NCBI GenBank assembly: GCA_001557035.1
Contig: LSKJ01000084.1
Span: forward strand, 1 to 16,788
Length of the DNA stretch: 16,788 nucleotides
From: Rhodospirillaceae bacterium CCH5-H10
GTDB lineage: Bacteria; Pseudomonadota; Alphaproteobacteria; Reyranellales; Reyranellaceae
Direction of reading: 5' to 3'
The notes under the pieces are model-generated. The model was not told the DNA's origin, made no database searches, and saw only the letters and a program-made list of their open reading frames with translations. Each line of letters begins with the position of its first letter. The stretch's first letter is position 1. Shown one piece after another: positions 5,983 to 12,153 of this stretch. The position numbers and the translations under genes were made by a program.

Positions 5983-6903
5983 ATGCGTATCGTTTTCGTG
6001 GCGCTGATGTCGGCCCTCCTGTGGTTCGGATTTGCCGCGGGTGCCTCGGCACAGTCCGGTCTGGAGCGCTTCGAGAAGGAACTGAAGCCCCAGTTCGAGC
6101 TGAAGAAGTTCAGCTATGCGAGCGGCCAGCCGCTCGGCGCGTCGGGATTCGTCCTGAACGATGTCGTCGCGGTGGTGCCTGCCAACCCGGCCACCGGCGA
6201 CAAGGAGAGCACGGTCAGGATCGACAAGGTCACGGTCGACGATCTGGATTTCGAGCGCCTGCGGAAGGACGCCAAGGACGATCTTTCGCCGCGTTTTGCC
6301 AGGCTCCGGATGGAAGGCATCACGGGCGACGACGAGATGTTCACCGCGCTCGAGCCCTACGGCGTGCCCAACGTGCCGTTCGACATGGCGCTCGACTACC
6401 GGATCGATCCGACTGCCAAGGTGCTGACGCTCAACATGCTGGAGGTCAGCCTGCGCGGCCAGGCGCGCCTGGCGCTGTCGATGATCCTCGACGGGGTGAG
6501 CGACAAGACCGACATCGACAGCGCCAAGGACGACGCCCGGCTGCGCAGCGCCTCCCTCACCATCGACGACAAGCAGCTGTTCGCCAAGCTGGTCCCCGCG
6601 GCGGCCAAGGAAGAGGGAATCACCGCCGATGAACTCATCACGACCGCACTCGATGCGCTTGGCGCCTTCGCCCAGGCGCAGAGCGGCGAGACGCTGAAGG
6701 CCCTCGACGCAGTCGTCTCGTTCATCGCCGACTGGAAAGCGCCGAAGGGCCCCCTCGTGCTGGGCCTGAAGCCCGCGAAGACCGCGGGTCTCGACGACAT
6801 CGACAAGATCATGGAGCCCAACGCGCTCTCGACCATCTTCGGCTTCACCGCCACCTATCCCGCAACGCGGGCCGGGGCGGCCCAGGCCGGGTCGAAGAAG
6901 TAG
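5983..6903 (+). CDS. Periplasmic protein of unknown function (306 aa)
   Basis: No family is recognised. The signal peptide runs to Ala23 (Gly-Ala-Ser-Ala/Gln). The mature protein is rich in Asp, Lys, Leu and Ala and lacks cysteine. It alternates short beta-like stretches (Val-Leu-Asn-Asp-Val-Val-Ala-Val-Val; Arg-Ile-Asp-Lys-Val-Thr-Val-Asp-Asp-Leu) with helices, and ends in a flexible Ala/Gly tail with two lysines. The repeated pattern of small beta blocks and Asp-rich turns recalls large periplasmic lipid- or scaffold-type proteins, but that is only an impression. The start is supported by GGGAG 6 nt upstream. The Bug receptor gene follows after 30 nt with its own strong ribosome site, so the two are probably co-transcribed. 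Confidence 0.75.
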   Translation: MRIVFVALMSALLWFGFAAGASAQSGLERFEKELKPQFELKKFSYASGQPLGASGFVLNDVVAVVPANPATGDKESTVRIDKVTVDDLDFERLRKDAKDDLSPRFARLRMEGITGDDEMFTALEPYGVPNVPFDMALDYRIDPTAKVLTLNMLEVSLRGQARLALSMILDGVSDKTDIDSAKDDARLRSASLTIDDKQLFAKLVPAAAKEEGITADELITTALDALGAFAQAQSGETLKALDAVVSFIADWKAPKGPLVLGLKPAKTAGLDDIDKIMEPNALSTIFGFTATYPATRAGAAQAGSKK

Positions 6904-6933
6904 GAAGCAAAAAACAAGAATTAGGAGGAAGAG

Positions 6934-7908
6934 ATGAAGCGCCGTTCCCTGCTGGCCAGCACCGCACTTCTGCCGCTCGGCCTTCCCGTCCGGGCCCAGG
7001 ACACCTATCCTTCGCGGCCGATCACCATGATCGTGCCCTTCCCGCCGGGTGGCGTTGCCGACATCACCGGCCGGCCGCTGGCGCACGTGATGAGCCGGAT
7101 CCTGAAGCAGTCGGTGGTCGTGCAGAACAAGGGTGGGGCTGGCGGCTCGGTGGGCACGGCCCAGGCGGCGCGCTCGGCACCGGACGGATACACGCTGCTG
7201 ATGGCGCTCTCGTCGATCTCGGTGCTGCCGGTTGCCGATGTCCTCCAGGGGCGAACGCCGGCCTACGAGCTGGATCAGTTCGCGCCCATCGCCCTGATCA
7301 GCGCCGATCCGACGATCCTCGTCGTGCGCGAGGACGGTCCCTTCAAGACCTTGAAGGATCTCGTCGAGGCCGCGAAGGCCAAGCCGGGCACGATCAACTA
7401 CGGCTCATCCGGCGTCTACGGCACGTTGCATGTGGCGATGGAGATCTTCGCCACCGCGGCCGGAATCAAGCTTTTCCATATCCCCTACCAGGGCGGCGGC
7501 CCGGCCGTGGCGGCCCTGCTGGGCGGGCAGATCGACGCGCTGGCGTCAGGCCCGTCGGCGGCCATGGCACAGATCAAGGCCGGTAAGATGCGGGCGTTGG
7601 CCGTGTGGGGGGACAAGCGCCTCGCATCGTTGCCCAACGTCCCCAGCATGAAGGAGTTGGGTTACGACGCCACCTTCTACATCTGGTCCGGCCTGTTCGC
7701 CCCCGTGGCTACGCCGGCCGCCATACAGGCCGTGCTGCGCGATGCGGTTCGGCGCACCGTCGAGGATCCGGAGTTCAAGGAGGCGATGGCGAAGGTGGAA
7801 ACGCCGATCGCCTATCTGGATGAGCCGCAGTTCAAGGTGTTCCTCGAAAAGGACGCAGCGCGCCTCAAGGTCGCCGTGGAACGGATCGGCAAGGTGCCGG
7901 AGAAATAG
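6934..7908 (+). CDS. Bug/TctC-family tripartite tricarboxylate transporter substrate-binding protein
   Basis: This 324-aa periplasmic solute receptor belongs to the tripartite tricarboxylate transporter (TTT) group, whose members bind organic acids or similar small carboxylates. The leader has twin arginines (Lys-Arg-Arg-Ser-Leu-Leu-Ala, residues 2-8) and may use Tat export, with cleavage near Arg-Ala-Gln22. The family signature Pro-Phe-Pro-Pro-Gly-Gly-Val-Ala-Asp is at 35-43. Other Bug blocks are Gly-Ala-Gly-Gly-Ser-Val-Gly (68-74), Pro-Asp-Gly-Tyr-Thr-Leu-Leu (83-89), Tyr-Gln-Gly-Gly-Gly (185-189) and Val-Pro-Ser-Met-Lys-Glu-Leu-Gly (236-243). Length is typical. AGGAGG lies 5 nt before the ATG, the strongest ribosome site in the arm. 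No TctA/TctB membrane genes are nearby, as is common for orphan Bug receptors, so the ligand cannot be assigned. Confidence 0.92.
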   Translation: MKRRSLLASTALLPLGLPVRAQDTYPSRPITMIVPFPPGGVADITGRPLAHVMSRILKQSVVVQNKGGAGGSVGTAQAARSAPDGYTLLMALSSISVLPVADVLQGRTPAYELDQFAPIALISADPTILVVREDGPFKTLKDLVEAAKAKPGTINYGSSGVYGTLHVAMEIFATAAGIKLFHIPYQGGGPAVAALLGGQIDALASGPSAAMAQIKAGKMRALAVWGDKRLASLPNVPSMKELGYDATFYIWSGLFAPVATPAAIQAVLRDAVRRTVEDPEFKEAMAKVETPIAYLDEPQFKVFLEKDAARLKVAVERIGKVPEK

Positions 7909-8016
7909 TCTCTTCCGGACGACGGTGGCGCGCCCAGCGACCGACAGGGTTGCTGCAGAATGCCGGTCCAGGGCATCTCGTGAAATGGCGTGGCGTGCAA
8001 CCCCGTTGCGAAGCGG

Positions 8017-8075
8017 GGCGTTTCTTCAGCAGCGACCGCCACCCCCGGCGGTCGCGGCGAACATGGAGAAACGCC
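8017..8075 (+). promoter_or_regulatory. Structured leader that buries the ribosome site of the Gln-rich gene
   Basis: Bases 8017-8028 pair with 8064-8075: twelve pairs, eleven Watson-Crick and one G-U (8026/8066). The right arm contains GGAG (8065-8068) and ends on the base before the ATG at 8076. Inside it is a perfect 9-bp stem, GCGACCGCC (8032-8040) with GGCGGTCGC (8047-8055), around a 6-nt loop. A third, competing stem, CCCCG (8001-8005) with CGGGG (8014-8018) followed shortly by TTT, overlaps the outer helix by two bases and could terminate the preceding gene. The layout fits an RNA thermometer or other translational switch. Free energies were not calculated. The remainder of 7909-8016 shows nothing further. 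Confidence 0.5.
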
Positions 8076-8219
8076 ATGAACGACCAAACCAAGCAGAATC
8101 CGTCGCAGCAGCAGGATCGTGAGCGCCAGCAGCGCGAGCAGGTCCAGCGCGAACAGCAGCAGAAGCAGAACCAGCAGCCCGCCCAGAAGCCGGGCCAGCC
8201 GCAGAACCAGGACCGCTAG
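8076..8219 (+). CDS. 47-aa glutamine-rich hydrophilic protein, function unknown
   Basis: I do not recognise it. Nineteen of 47 residues are Gln, the rest mostly Arg, Lys, Glu, Asp, Asn and Pro. It has no hydrophobic stretch, no Cys and no aromatic residue. Residues 11-34 look like a charged Gln helix or coiled coil (Arg-Glu-Arg and Gln-Arg-Glu-Gln repeats), and 35-47 a Pro/Gln tail. It is probably intrinsically disordered and cytoplasmic. The ATG at 8076 has GGAG 7 nt upstream, the frame is closed by TAG, and a strong terminator follows within 20 nt. Together with its leader structure this argues for a real small gene despite the low complexity. Confidence 0.62.
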   Translation: MNDQTKQNPSQQQDRERQQREQVQREQQQKQNQQPAQKPGQPQNQDR

Positions 8220-8238
8220 GTTCGTGATGTTCCAAAGC

Positions 8239-8270
8239 CGAATGCCCGCCTACCGGCGGGCATTCGTTTT
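8239..8270 (+). terminator. Strong intrinsic terminator after the Gln-rich gene
   Basis: CGAATGCCCGCC (8239-8250) and GGCGGGCATTCG (8255-8266) form a perfect 12-bp stem with the 4-nt loop TACC, followed by TTTT (8267-8270). Flanking CCAAA (8232-8236) and TTTGG (8268-8272) can lengthen the stem. It ends transcription about 20 nt after the TAG and lies only 12 nt before the next reading frame. Confidence 0.85.
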
Positions 8271-8282
8271 GGCATTCTTGAA

Positions 8283-8394
8283 ATGATGGGAACGACAATG
8301 ACGAGTCTCCACGCTGCAGATCCCCCGCGCGAAGTACCCGCCGTACCGCCAGCCCCTGGAAAGGTCGATCCGGTTCCGCCGGAAATGCCGGGAC
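8283..8394 (+). pseudogene. Pro-rich small protein, truncated at the palindrome axis
   Basis: The frame starts at 8283, 8286 or 8298; the ATG at 8298 has a weak GGGA upstream and is preferred. From there it reads about 32 residues with spaced proline motifs (Asp-Pro-Pro-Arg-Glu-Val-Pro, Val-Pro-Pro-Ala-Pro, Pro-Val-Pro-Pro-Glu-Met-Pro) before the axis. Past the axis the frame continues only into its own antisense, so the natural C-terminus is absent. No promoter is evident between it and the terminator. It is probably a disordered small protein of unknown role, and is better viewed as cut by the junction than as naturally decayed. Confidence 0.5.
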
Positions 8395-8401
8395 GTCCCG
8401 G
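8388..8401. other. Axis of symmetry / fold-back junction
   Basis: The centre reads CCGGGACGTCCCGG, with the axis between C8394 and G8395. A palindrome centre is perfect by construction, so these bases cannot show whether a short native inverted repeat primed the fold-back. The junction lies inside a Pro-rich reading frame that begins on each side and has no natural end, which suggests that the native sequence continued beyond this point. Confidence 0.9.
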
Positions 8402-8506
8402 CATTTCCGGCGGAACCGGATCGACCTTTCCAGGGGCTGGCGGTACGGCGGGTACTTCGCGCGGGGGATCTGCAGCGTGGAGACTCGTCATTGTCGTTCC
8501 CATCAT
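8395..8506 (-). pseudogene. Pro-rich small protein, truncated at the axis (right-arm copy)
   Basis: This is the mirror copy of the frame at 8283-8394. Because of the symmetry, the two 96-codon frames that run across the axis (8283-8573 plus, 8216-8506 minus) encode the same protein, whose second half is the antisense of its first. Neither is likely to be natural. Confidence 0.45.
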
Positions 8507-8518
8507 TTCAAGAATGCC

Positions 8519-8550
8519 AAAACGAATGCCCGCCGGTAGGCGGGCATTCG
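8519..8550 (-). terminator. Intrinsic terminator after the Gln-rich gene (right-arm copy)
   Basis: The same perfect 12-bp stem, 4-nt loop and T4 run, acting on the minus strand. Confidence 0.85.
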
Positions 8551-8569
8551 GCTTTGGAACATCACGAAC

Positions 8570-8713
8570 CTAGCGGTCCTGGTTCTGCGGCTGGCCCGGC
8601 TTCTGGGCGGGCTGCTGGTTCTGCTTCTGCTGCTGTTCGCGCTGGACCTGCTCGCGCTGCTGGCGCTCACGATCCTGCTGCTGCGACGGATTCTGCTTGG
8701 TTTGGTCGTTCAT
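8570..8713 (-). CDS. 47-aa glutamine-rich hydrophilic protein (right-arm copy)
   Basis: Identical to the 8076-8219 product, with 19 glutamines in 47 residues and no hydrophobic segment. The leader fold, ribosome site and terminator are mirrored exactly. Confidence 0.6.
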   Translation of the reverse strand: MNDQTKQNPSQQQDRERQQREQVQREQQQKQNQQPAQKPGQPQNQDR

Positions 8714-8772
8714 GGCGTTTCTCCATGTTCGCCGCGACCGCCGGGGGTGGCGGTCGCTGCTGAAGAAACGCC
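8714..8772 (-). promoter_or_regulatory. Structured leader burying the ribosome site (right-arm copy)
   Basis: Mirror of 8017-8075: a 12-bp outer helix over GGAG plus an inner 9-bp hairpin, for the minus-strand Gln-rich gene. On the plus strand the inner stem is the self-complementary block at 8734-8757. Confidence 0.5.
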
Positions 8773-8880
8773 CCGCTTCGCAACGGGGTTGCACGCCACG
8801 CCATTTCACGAGATGCCCTGGACCGGCATTCTGCAGCAACCCTGTCGGTCGCTGGGCGCGCCACCGTCGTCCGGAAGAGA

Positions 8881-9855
8881 CTATTTCTCCGGCACCTTGC
8901 CGATCCGTTCCACGGCGACCTTGAGGCGCGCTGCGTCCTTTTCGAGGAACACCTTGAACTGCGGCTCATCCAGATAGGCGATCGGCGTTTCCACCTTCGC
9001 CATCGCCTCCTTGAACTCCGGATCCTCGACGGTGCGCCGAACCGCATCGCGCAGCACGGCCTGTATGGCGGCCGGCGTAGCCACGGGGGCGAACAGGCCG
9101 GACCAGATGTAGAAGGTGGCGTCGTAACCCAACTCCTTCATGCTGGGGACGTTGGGCAACGATGCGAGGCGCTTGTCCCCCCACACGGCCAACGCCCGCA
9201 TCTTACCGGCCTTGATCTGTGCCATGGCCGCCGACGGGCCTGACGCCAGCGCGTCGATCTGCCCGCCCAGCAGGGCCGCCACGGCCGGGCCGCCGCCCTG
9301 GTAGGGGATATGGAAAAGCTTGATTCCGGCCGCGGTGGCGAAGATCTCCATCGCCACATGCAACGTGCCGTAGACGCCGGATGAGCCGTAGTTGATCGTG
9401 CCCGGCTTGGCCTTCGCGGCCTCGACGAGATCCTTCAAGGTCTTGAAGGGACCGTCCTCGCGCACGACGAGGATCGTCGGATCGGCGCTGATCAGGGCGA
9501 TGGGCGCGAACTGATCCAGCTCGTAGGCCGGCGTTCGCCCCTGGAGGACATCGGCAACCGGCAGCACCGAGATCGACGAGAGCGCCATCAGCAGCGTGTA
9601 TCCGTCCGGTGCCGAGCGCGCCGCCTGGGCCGTGCCCACCGAGCCGCCAGCCCCACCCTTGTTCTGCACGACCACCGACTGCTTCAGGATCCGGCTCATC
9701 ACGTGCGCCAGCGGCCGGCCGGTGATGTCGGCAACGCCACCCGGCGGGAAGGGCACGATCATGGTGATCGGCCGCGAAGGATAGGTGTCCTGGGCCCGGA
9801 CGGGAAGGCCGAGCGGCAGAAGTGCGGTGCTGGCCAGCAGGGAACGGCGCTTCAT
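8881..9855 (-). CDS. Bug/TctC-family substrate-binding protein (right-arm copy)
   Basis: Identical 324-aa periplasmic receptor with a twin-arginine leader, the Pro-Phe-Pro-Pro-Gly-Gly-Val-Ala-Asp signature at 35-43 and AGGAGG 5 nt before the start. It again follows the 306-aa gene by 30 nt. Confidence 0.9.
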   Translation of the reverse strand: MKRRSLLASTALLPLGLPVRAQDTYPSRPITMIVPFPPGGVADITGRPLAHVMSRILKQSVVVQNKGGAGGSVGTAQAARSAPDGYTLLMALSSISVLPVADVLQGRTPAYELDQFAPIALISADPTILVVREDGPFKTLKDLVEAAKAKPGTINYGSSGVYGTLHVAMEIFATAAGIKLFHIPYQGGGPAVAALLGGQIDALASGPSAAMAQIKAGKMRALAVWGDKRLASLPNVPSMKELGYDATFYIWSGLFAPVATPAAIQAVLRDAVRRTVEDPEFKEAMAKVETPIAYLDEPQFKVFLEKDAARLKVAVERIGKVPEK

Positions 9856-9885
9856 CTCTTCCTCCTAATTCTTGTTTTTTGCTTC

Positions 9886-10806
9886 CTACTTCTTCGACCC
9901 GGCCTGGGCCGCCCCGGCCCGCGTTGCGGGATAGGTGGCGGTGAAGCCGAAGATGGTCGAGAGCGCGTTGGGCTCCATGATCTTGTCGATGTCGTCGAGA
10001 CCCGCGGTCTTCGCGGGCTTCAGGCCCAGCACGAGGGGGCCCTTCGGCGCTTTCCAGTCGGCGATGAACGAGACGACTGCGTCGAGGGCCTTCAGCGTCT
10101 CGCCGCTCTGCGCCTGGGCGAAGGCGCCAAGCGCATCGAGTGCGGTCGTGATGAGTTCATCGGCGGTGATTCCCTCTTCCTTGGCCGCCGCGGGGACCAG
10201 CTTGGCGAACAGCTGCTTGTCGTCGATGGTGAGGGAGGCGCTGCGCAGCCGGGCGTCGTCCTTGGCGCTGTCGATGTCGGTCTTGTCGCTCACCCCGTCG
10301 AGGATCATCGACAGCGCCAGGCGCGCCTGGCCGCGCAGGCTGACCTCCAGCATGTTGAGCGTCAGCACCTTGGCAGTCGGATCGATCCGGTAGTCGAGCG
10401 CCATGTCGAACGGCACGTTGGGCACGCCGTAGGGCTCGAGCGCGGTGAACATCTCGTCGTCGCCCGTGATGCCTTCCATCCGGAGCCTGGCAAAACGCGG
10501 CGAAAGATCGTCCTTGGCGTCCTTCCGCAGGCGCTCGAAATCCAGATCGTCGACCGTGACCTTGTCGATCCTGACCGTGCTCTCCTTGTCGCCGGTGGCC
10601 GGGTTGGCAGGCACCACCGCGACGACATCGTTCAGGACGAATCCCGACGCGCCGAGCGGCTGGCCGCTCGCATAGCTGAACTTCTTCAGCTCGAACTGGG
10701 GCTTCAGTTCCTTCTCGAAGCGCTCCAGACCGGACTGTGCCGAGGCACCCGCGGCAAATCCGAACCACAGGAGGGCCGACATCAGCGCCACGAAAACGAT
10801 ACGCAT
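9886..10806 (-). CDS. Periplasmic protein of unknown function, 306 aa (right-arm copy)
   Basis: Identical to the 5983-6903 product: signal peptide to Ala23, no cysteine, Asp/Lys-rich mature part. It is the first gene of the two-gene unit with the Bug receptor on the minus strand. Confidence 0.75.
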   Translation of the reverse strand: MRIVFVALMSALLWFGFAAGASAQSGLERFEKELKPQFELKKFSYASGQPLGASGFVLNDVVAVVPANPATGDKESTVRIDKVTVDDLDFERLRKDAKDDLSPRFARLRMEGITGDDEMFTALEPYGVPNVPFDMALDYRIDPTAKVLTLNMLEVSLRGQARLALSMILDGVSDKTDIDSAKDDARLRSASLTIDDKQLFAKLVPAAAKEEGITADELITTALDALGAFAQAQSGETLKALDAVVSFIADWKAPKGPLVLGLKPAKTAGLDDIDKIMEPNALSTIFGFTATYPATRAGAAQAGSKK

Positions 10807-10811
10807 CCAAT

Positions 10812-10831
10812 TCTCCCGATTGCGAGGGAGA
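10812..10831 (-). promoter_or_regulatory. Leader hairpin over the ribosome site of the 306-aa gene (right-arm copy)
   Basis: Mirror of 5958-5977: a 6-bp stem with an 8-nt loop that contains GGGAG in its right arm. Confidence 0.4.
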
Positions 10832-10975
10832 GACTATCAGCCGGGGCAGACAGCGACGAGCGCCGCGATATCCGCGGTGCATTTGCAAGGCTTTGGCATT
10901 TCAACTGCAAACACCCAAAGTCCTGTCACGTATGCTGAATCAGGAGATTACGCTCGATTGGGCATTGAAGTAGGG

Positions 10976-11001
10976 TCCCGGCCTCAGTCCCGGGAGTTTT
11001 T
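10976..11001 (+). promoter_or_regulatory. Leader hairpin plus T5 before the secreted-protein gene (right-arm copy)
   Basis: TCCCGG (10976-10981) pairs with CCGGGA (10990-10995), then G and TTTTT (10997-11001), one base before the ATG at 11003. GGGAG (10992-10996) is largely within the stem. Confidence 0.4.
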
Positions 11002-11002
11002 C

Positions 11003-11344
11003 ATGTTTCGCCTCTTCTCCAGCCTGCTCGTCCTGCTCGCGCTGCCGCTCGGCGCCGCTTCCGCCCAGACGCTCACGAAGGACGATGCGGAGAAGATGGT
11101 GATCGGCCTCTACGCGATCTCGGTGGCGGTCGACACGTGCGATCTCGACATGACCAAGGAGCAGGAAACGCGCCTCGAATTCTGGATCGAGTGGGCGGAG
11201 AAGCAGCTCAACATCGCCGATCGCAAGCTCGACAAGACCTACGACACGATGGAAAAGGAAGCCGAGAAGAACAAGAAGAACTTCTGCGAGACGATGATGC
11301 CGATCGCCCAGCAGGCGCTGAAGGAGCTTCCGCCCTCCATGTGA
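11003..11344 (+). CDS. Small secreted protein, 113 aa (right-arm copy)
   Basis: Identical to the 5445-5786 product: signal peptide cut after Ala21, a charged helical mature part, and cysteines 46 and 95. A frame beginning at 10820 is a false extension into the intergenic region. Confidence 0.72.
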   Translation: MFRLFSSLLVLLALPLGAASAQTLTKDDAEKMVIGLYAISVAVDTCDLDMTKEQETRLEFWIEWAEKQLNIADRKLDKTYDTMEKEAEKNKKNFCETMMPIAQQALKELPPSM

Positions 11345-11363
11345 GGCTGAGCGAAGCTCGGCC
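11345..11363. terminator. Hairpin between convergent genes (right-arm copy)
   Basis: GGCTGAG and CTCGGCC around CGAAG, immediately after the TGA of the secreted-protein gene. The stem is complete in the plus-strand RNA if one G-U pair is allowed, and lacks a T run. Confidence 0.35.
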
Positions 11364-11375
11364 CGCGGGGCCCAC

Positions 11376-12149
11376 TTACTTCTTCAGTTCGATCCACGCG
11401 GGCGCATGGTCGCTCGGGCTTTCGCGCCCGCGTTCTTCACGATCGACGCCGCCGCGCTTCACGCGGCTGGCGAGATCGGGACTCAGCAGCAGGTGATCGA
11501 GGCGAAGGCCCGCGTCGCGTTCCCAGCGACGACGCATGTAATCCCAGAACGTGTACATCGGCGCCTCGGGATGGAGCGTGCGCAGGCTATCGGTCCACCC
11601 CTGCGCCAGCAGCTTCCGGAACGCCGCGCGCGGCGCCGGCTGGACCAGCGCATCGTTCTTCCATGACCGCATCGAATAGATGTCGAAGTCGGTCGGCACG
11701 ACATTGTAGTCGCCCGCCAGCACGACCGGCGCGCCGCTCTTCAGCAACGACTTCGCGTGGGTCTGCAGTCGGCGCATCCAGTCGAGCTTGTAGTCGAACT
11801 TCGGCCCGGGCTGCGGGTTGCCGTTGGGCGCATACAGACAGCCGATCACCACGCCTTTGACGGCAGCCTCGATGTAGCGGCTCTGCGTGTCCGTCCGGTC
11901 ACCGGCCAGGCCCTTGCGGATGAGCACGGGCGCTGCCTTGCGCCCGAGGATGGCGACGCCGTTCCACGTTTTTTGTCCCTGCCACACCGCCAAATAGCCG
12001 GCACCCCGCAACGCCTCCTCCGGAAACGCCTCGTCGGCGGCCTTCAATTCCTGAAGGCACACGATGTCCGGCTTCGCGCGCTTCAGCCAGGCGAGCAGGT
12101 TGGGCAGCCGCCGGTTCACGTTGTTGACGTTGAAGGTGGCGATCTTCAT
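11376..12149 (-). CDS. xth: Exonuclease III / AP endonuclease (right-arm copy)
   Basis: Identical 257-aa DNA-repair nuclease with Glu34, Asp147/Asn149, Asp218 and Asp247-His248 intact. Its start lies 4 nt after the ABC transporter stop on the minus strand. Confidence 0.92.
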   Translation of the reverse strand: MKIATFNVNNVNRRLPNLLAWLKRAKPDIVCLQELKAADEAFPEEALRGAGYLAVWQGQKTWNGVAILGRKAAPVLIRKGLAGDRTDTQSRYIEAAVKGVVIGCLYAPNGNPQPGPKFDYKLDWMRRLQTHAKSLLKSGAPVVLAGDYNVVPTDFDIYSMRSWKNDALVQPAPRAAFRKLLAQGWTDSLRTLHPEAPMYTFWDYMRRRWERDAGLRLDHLLLSPDLASRVKRGGVDREERGRESPSDHAPAWIELKK

Positions 12150-12153
12150 GGCG

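Larger units (their letters stand above)
10807..11002. promoter_or_regulatory. Divergent intergenic region (right-arm copy)
   Basis: Mirror of 5787-5982, with the interleaved hexamers TTTGCA, CTTTGG, TGCAAA and CCAAAG at 10882-10920 and no clear promoter pair. Confidence 0.35.

Noticed and set aside
5851..7086. 411-codon open frame antisense to the 306-aa gene and the start of the Bug gene
   Set aside because: It is Arg/Gly/Asp-rich shadow coding typical of GC-rich DNA, has no ribosome site, and lies opposite genes with signal peptides and family motifs.
8239..8266. REP-like or CRISPR-like repeat
   Set aside because: Occurs once per arm, is directly followed by T4, and sits just after a stop codon: a standard terminator.
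8388..8401. Short palindrome at the axis as a telomere-resolution or recombination site
   Set aside because: Any centre of a perfect inverted repeat is locally palindromic, so the bases give no independent evidence. No telomere resolvase (protelomerase) gene is present.
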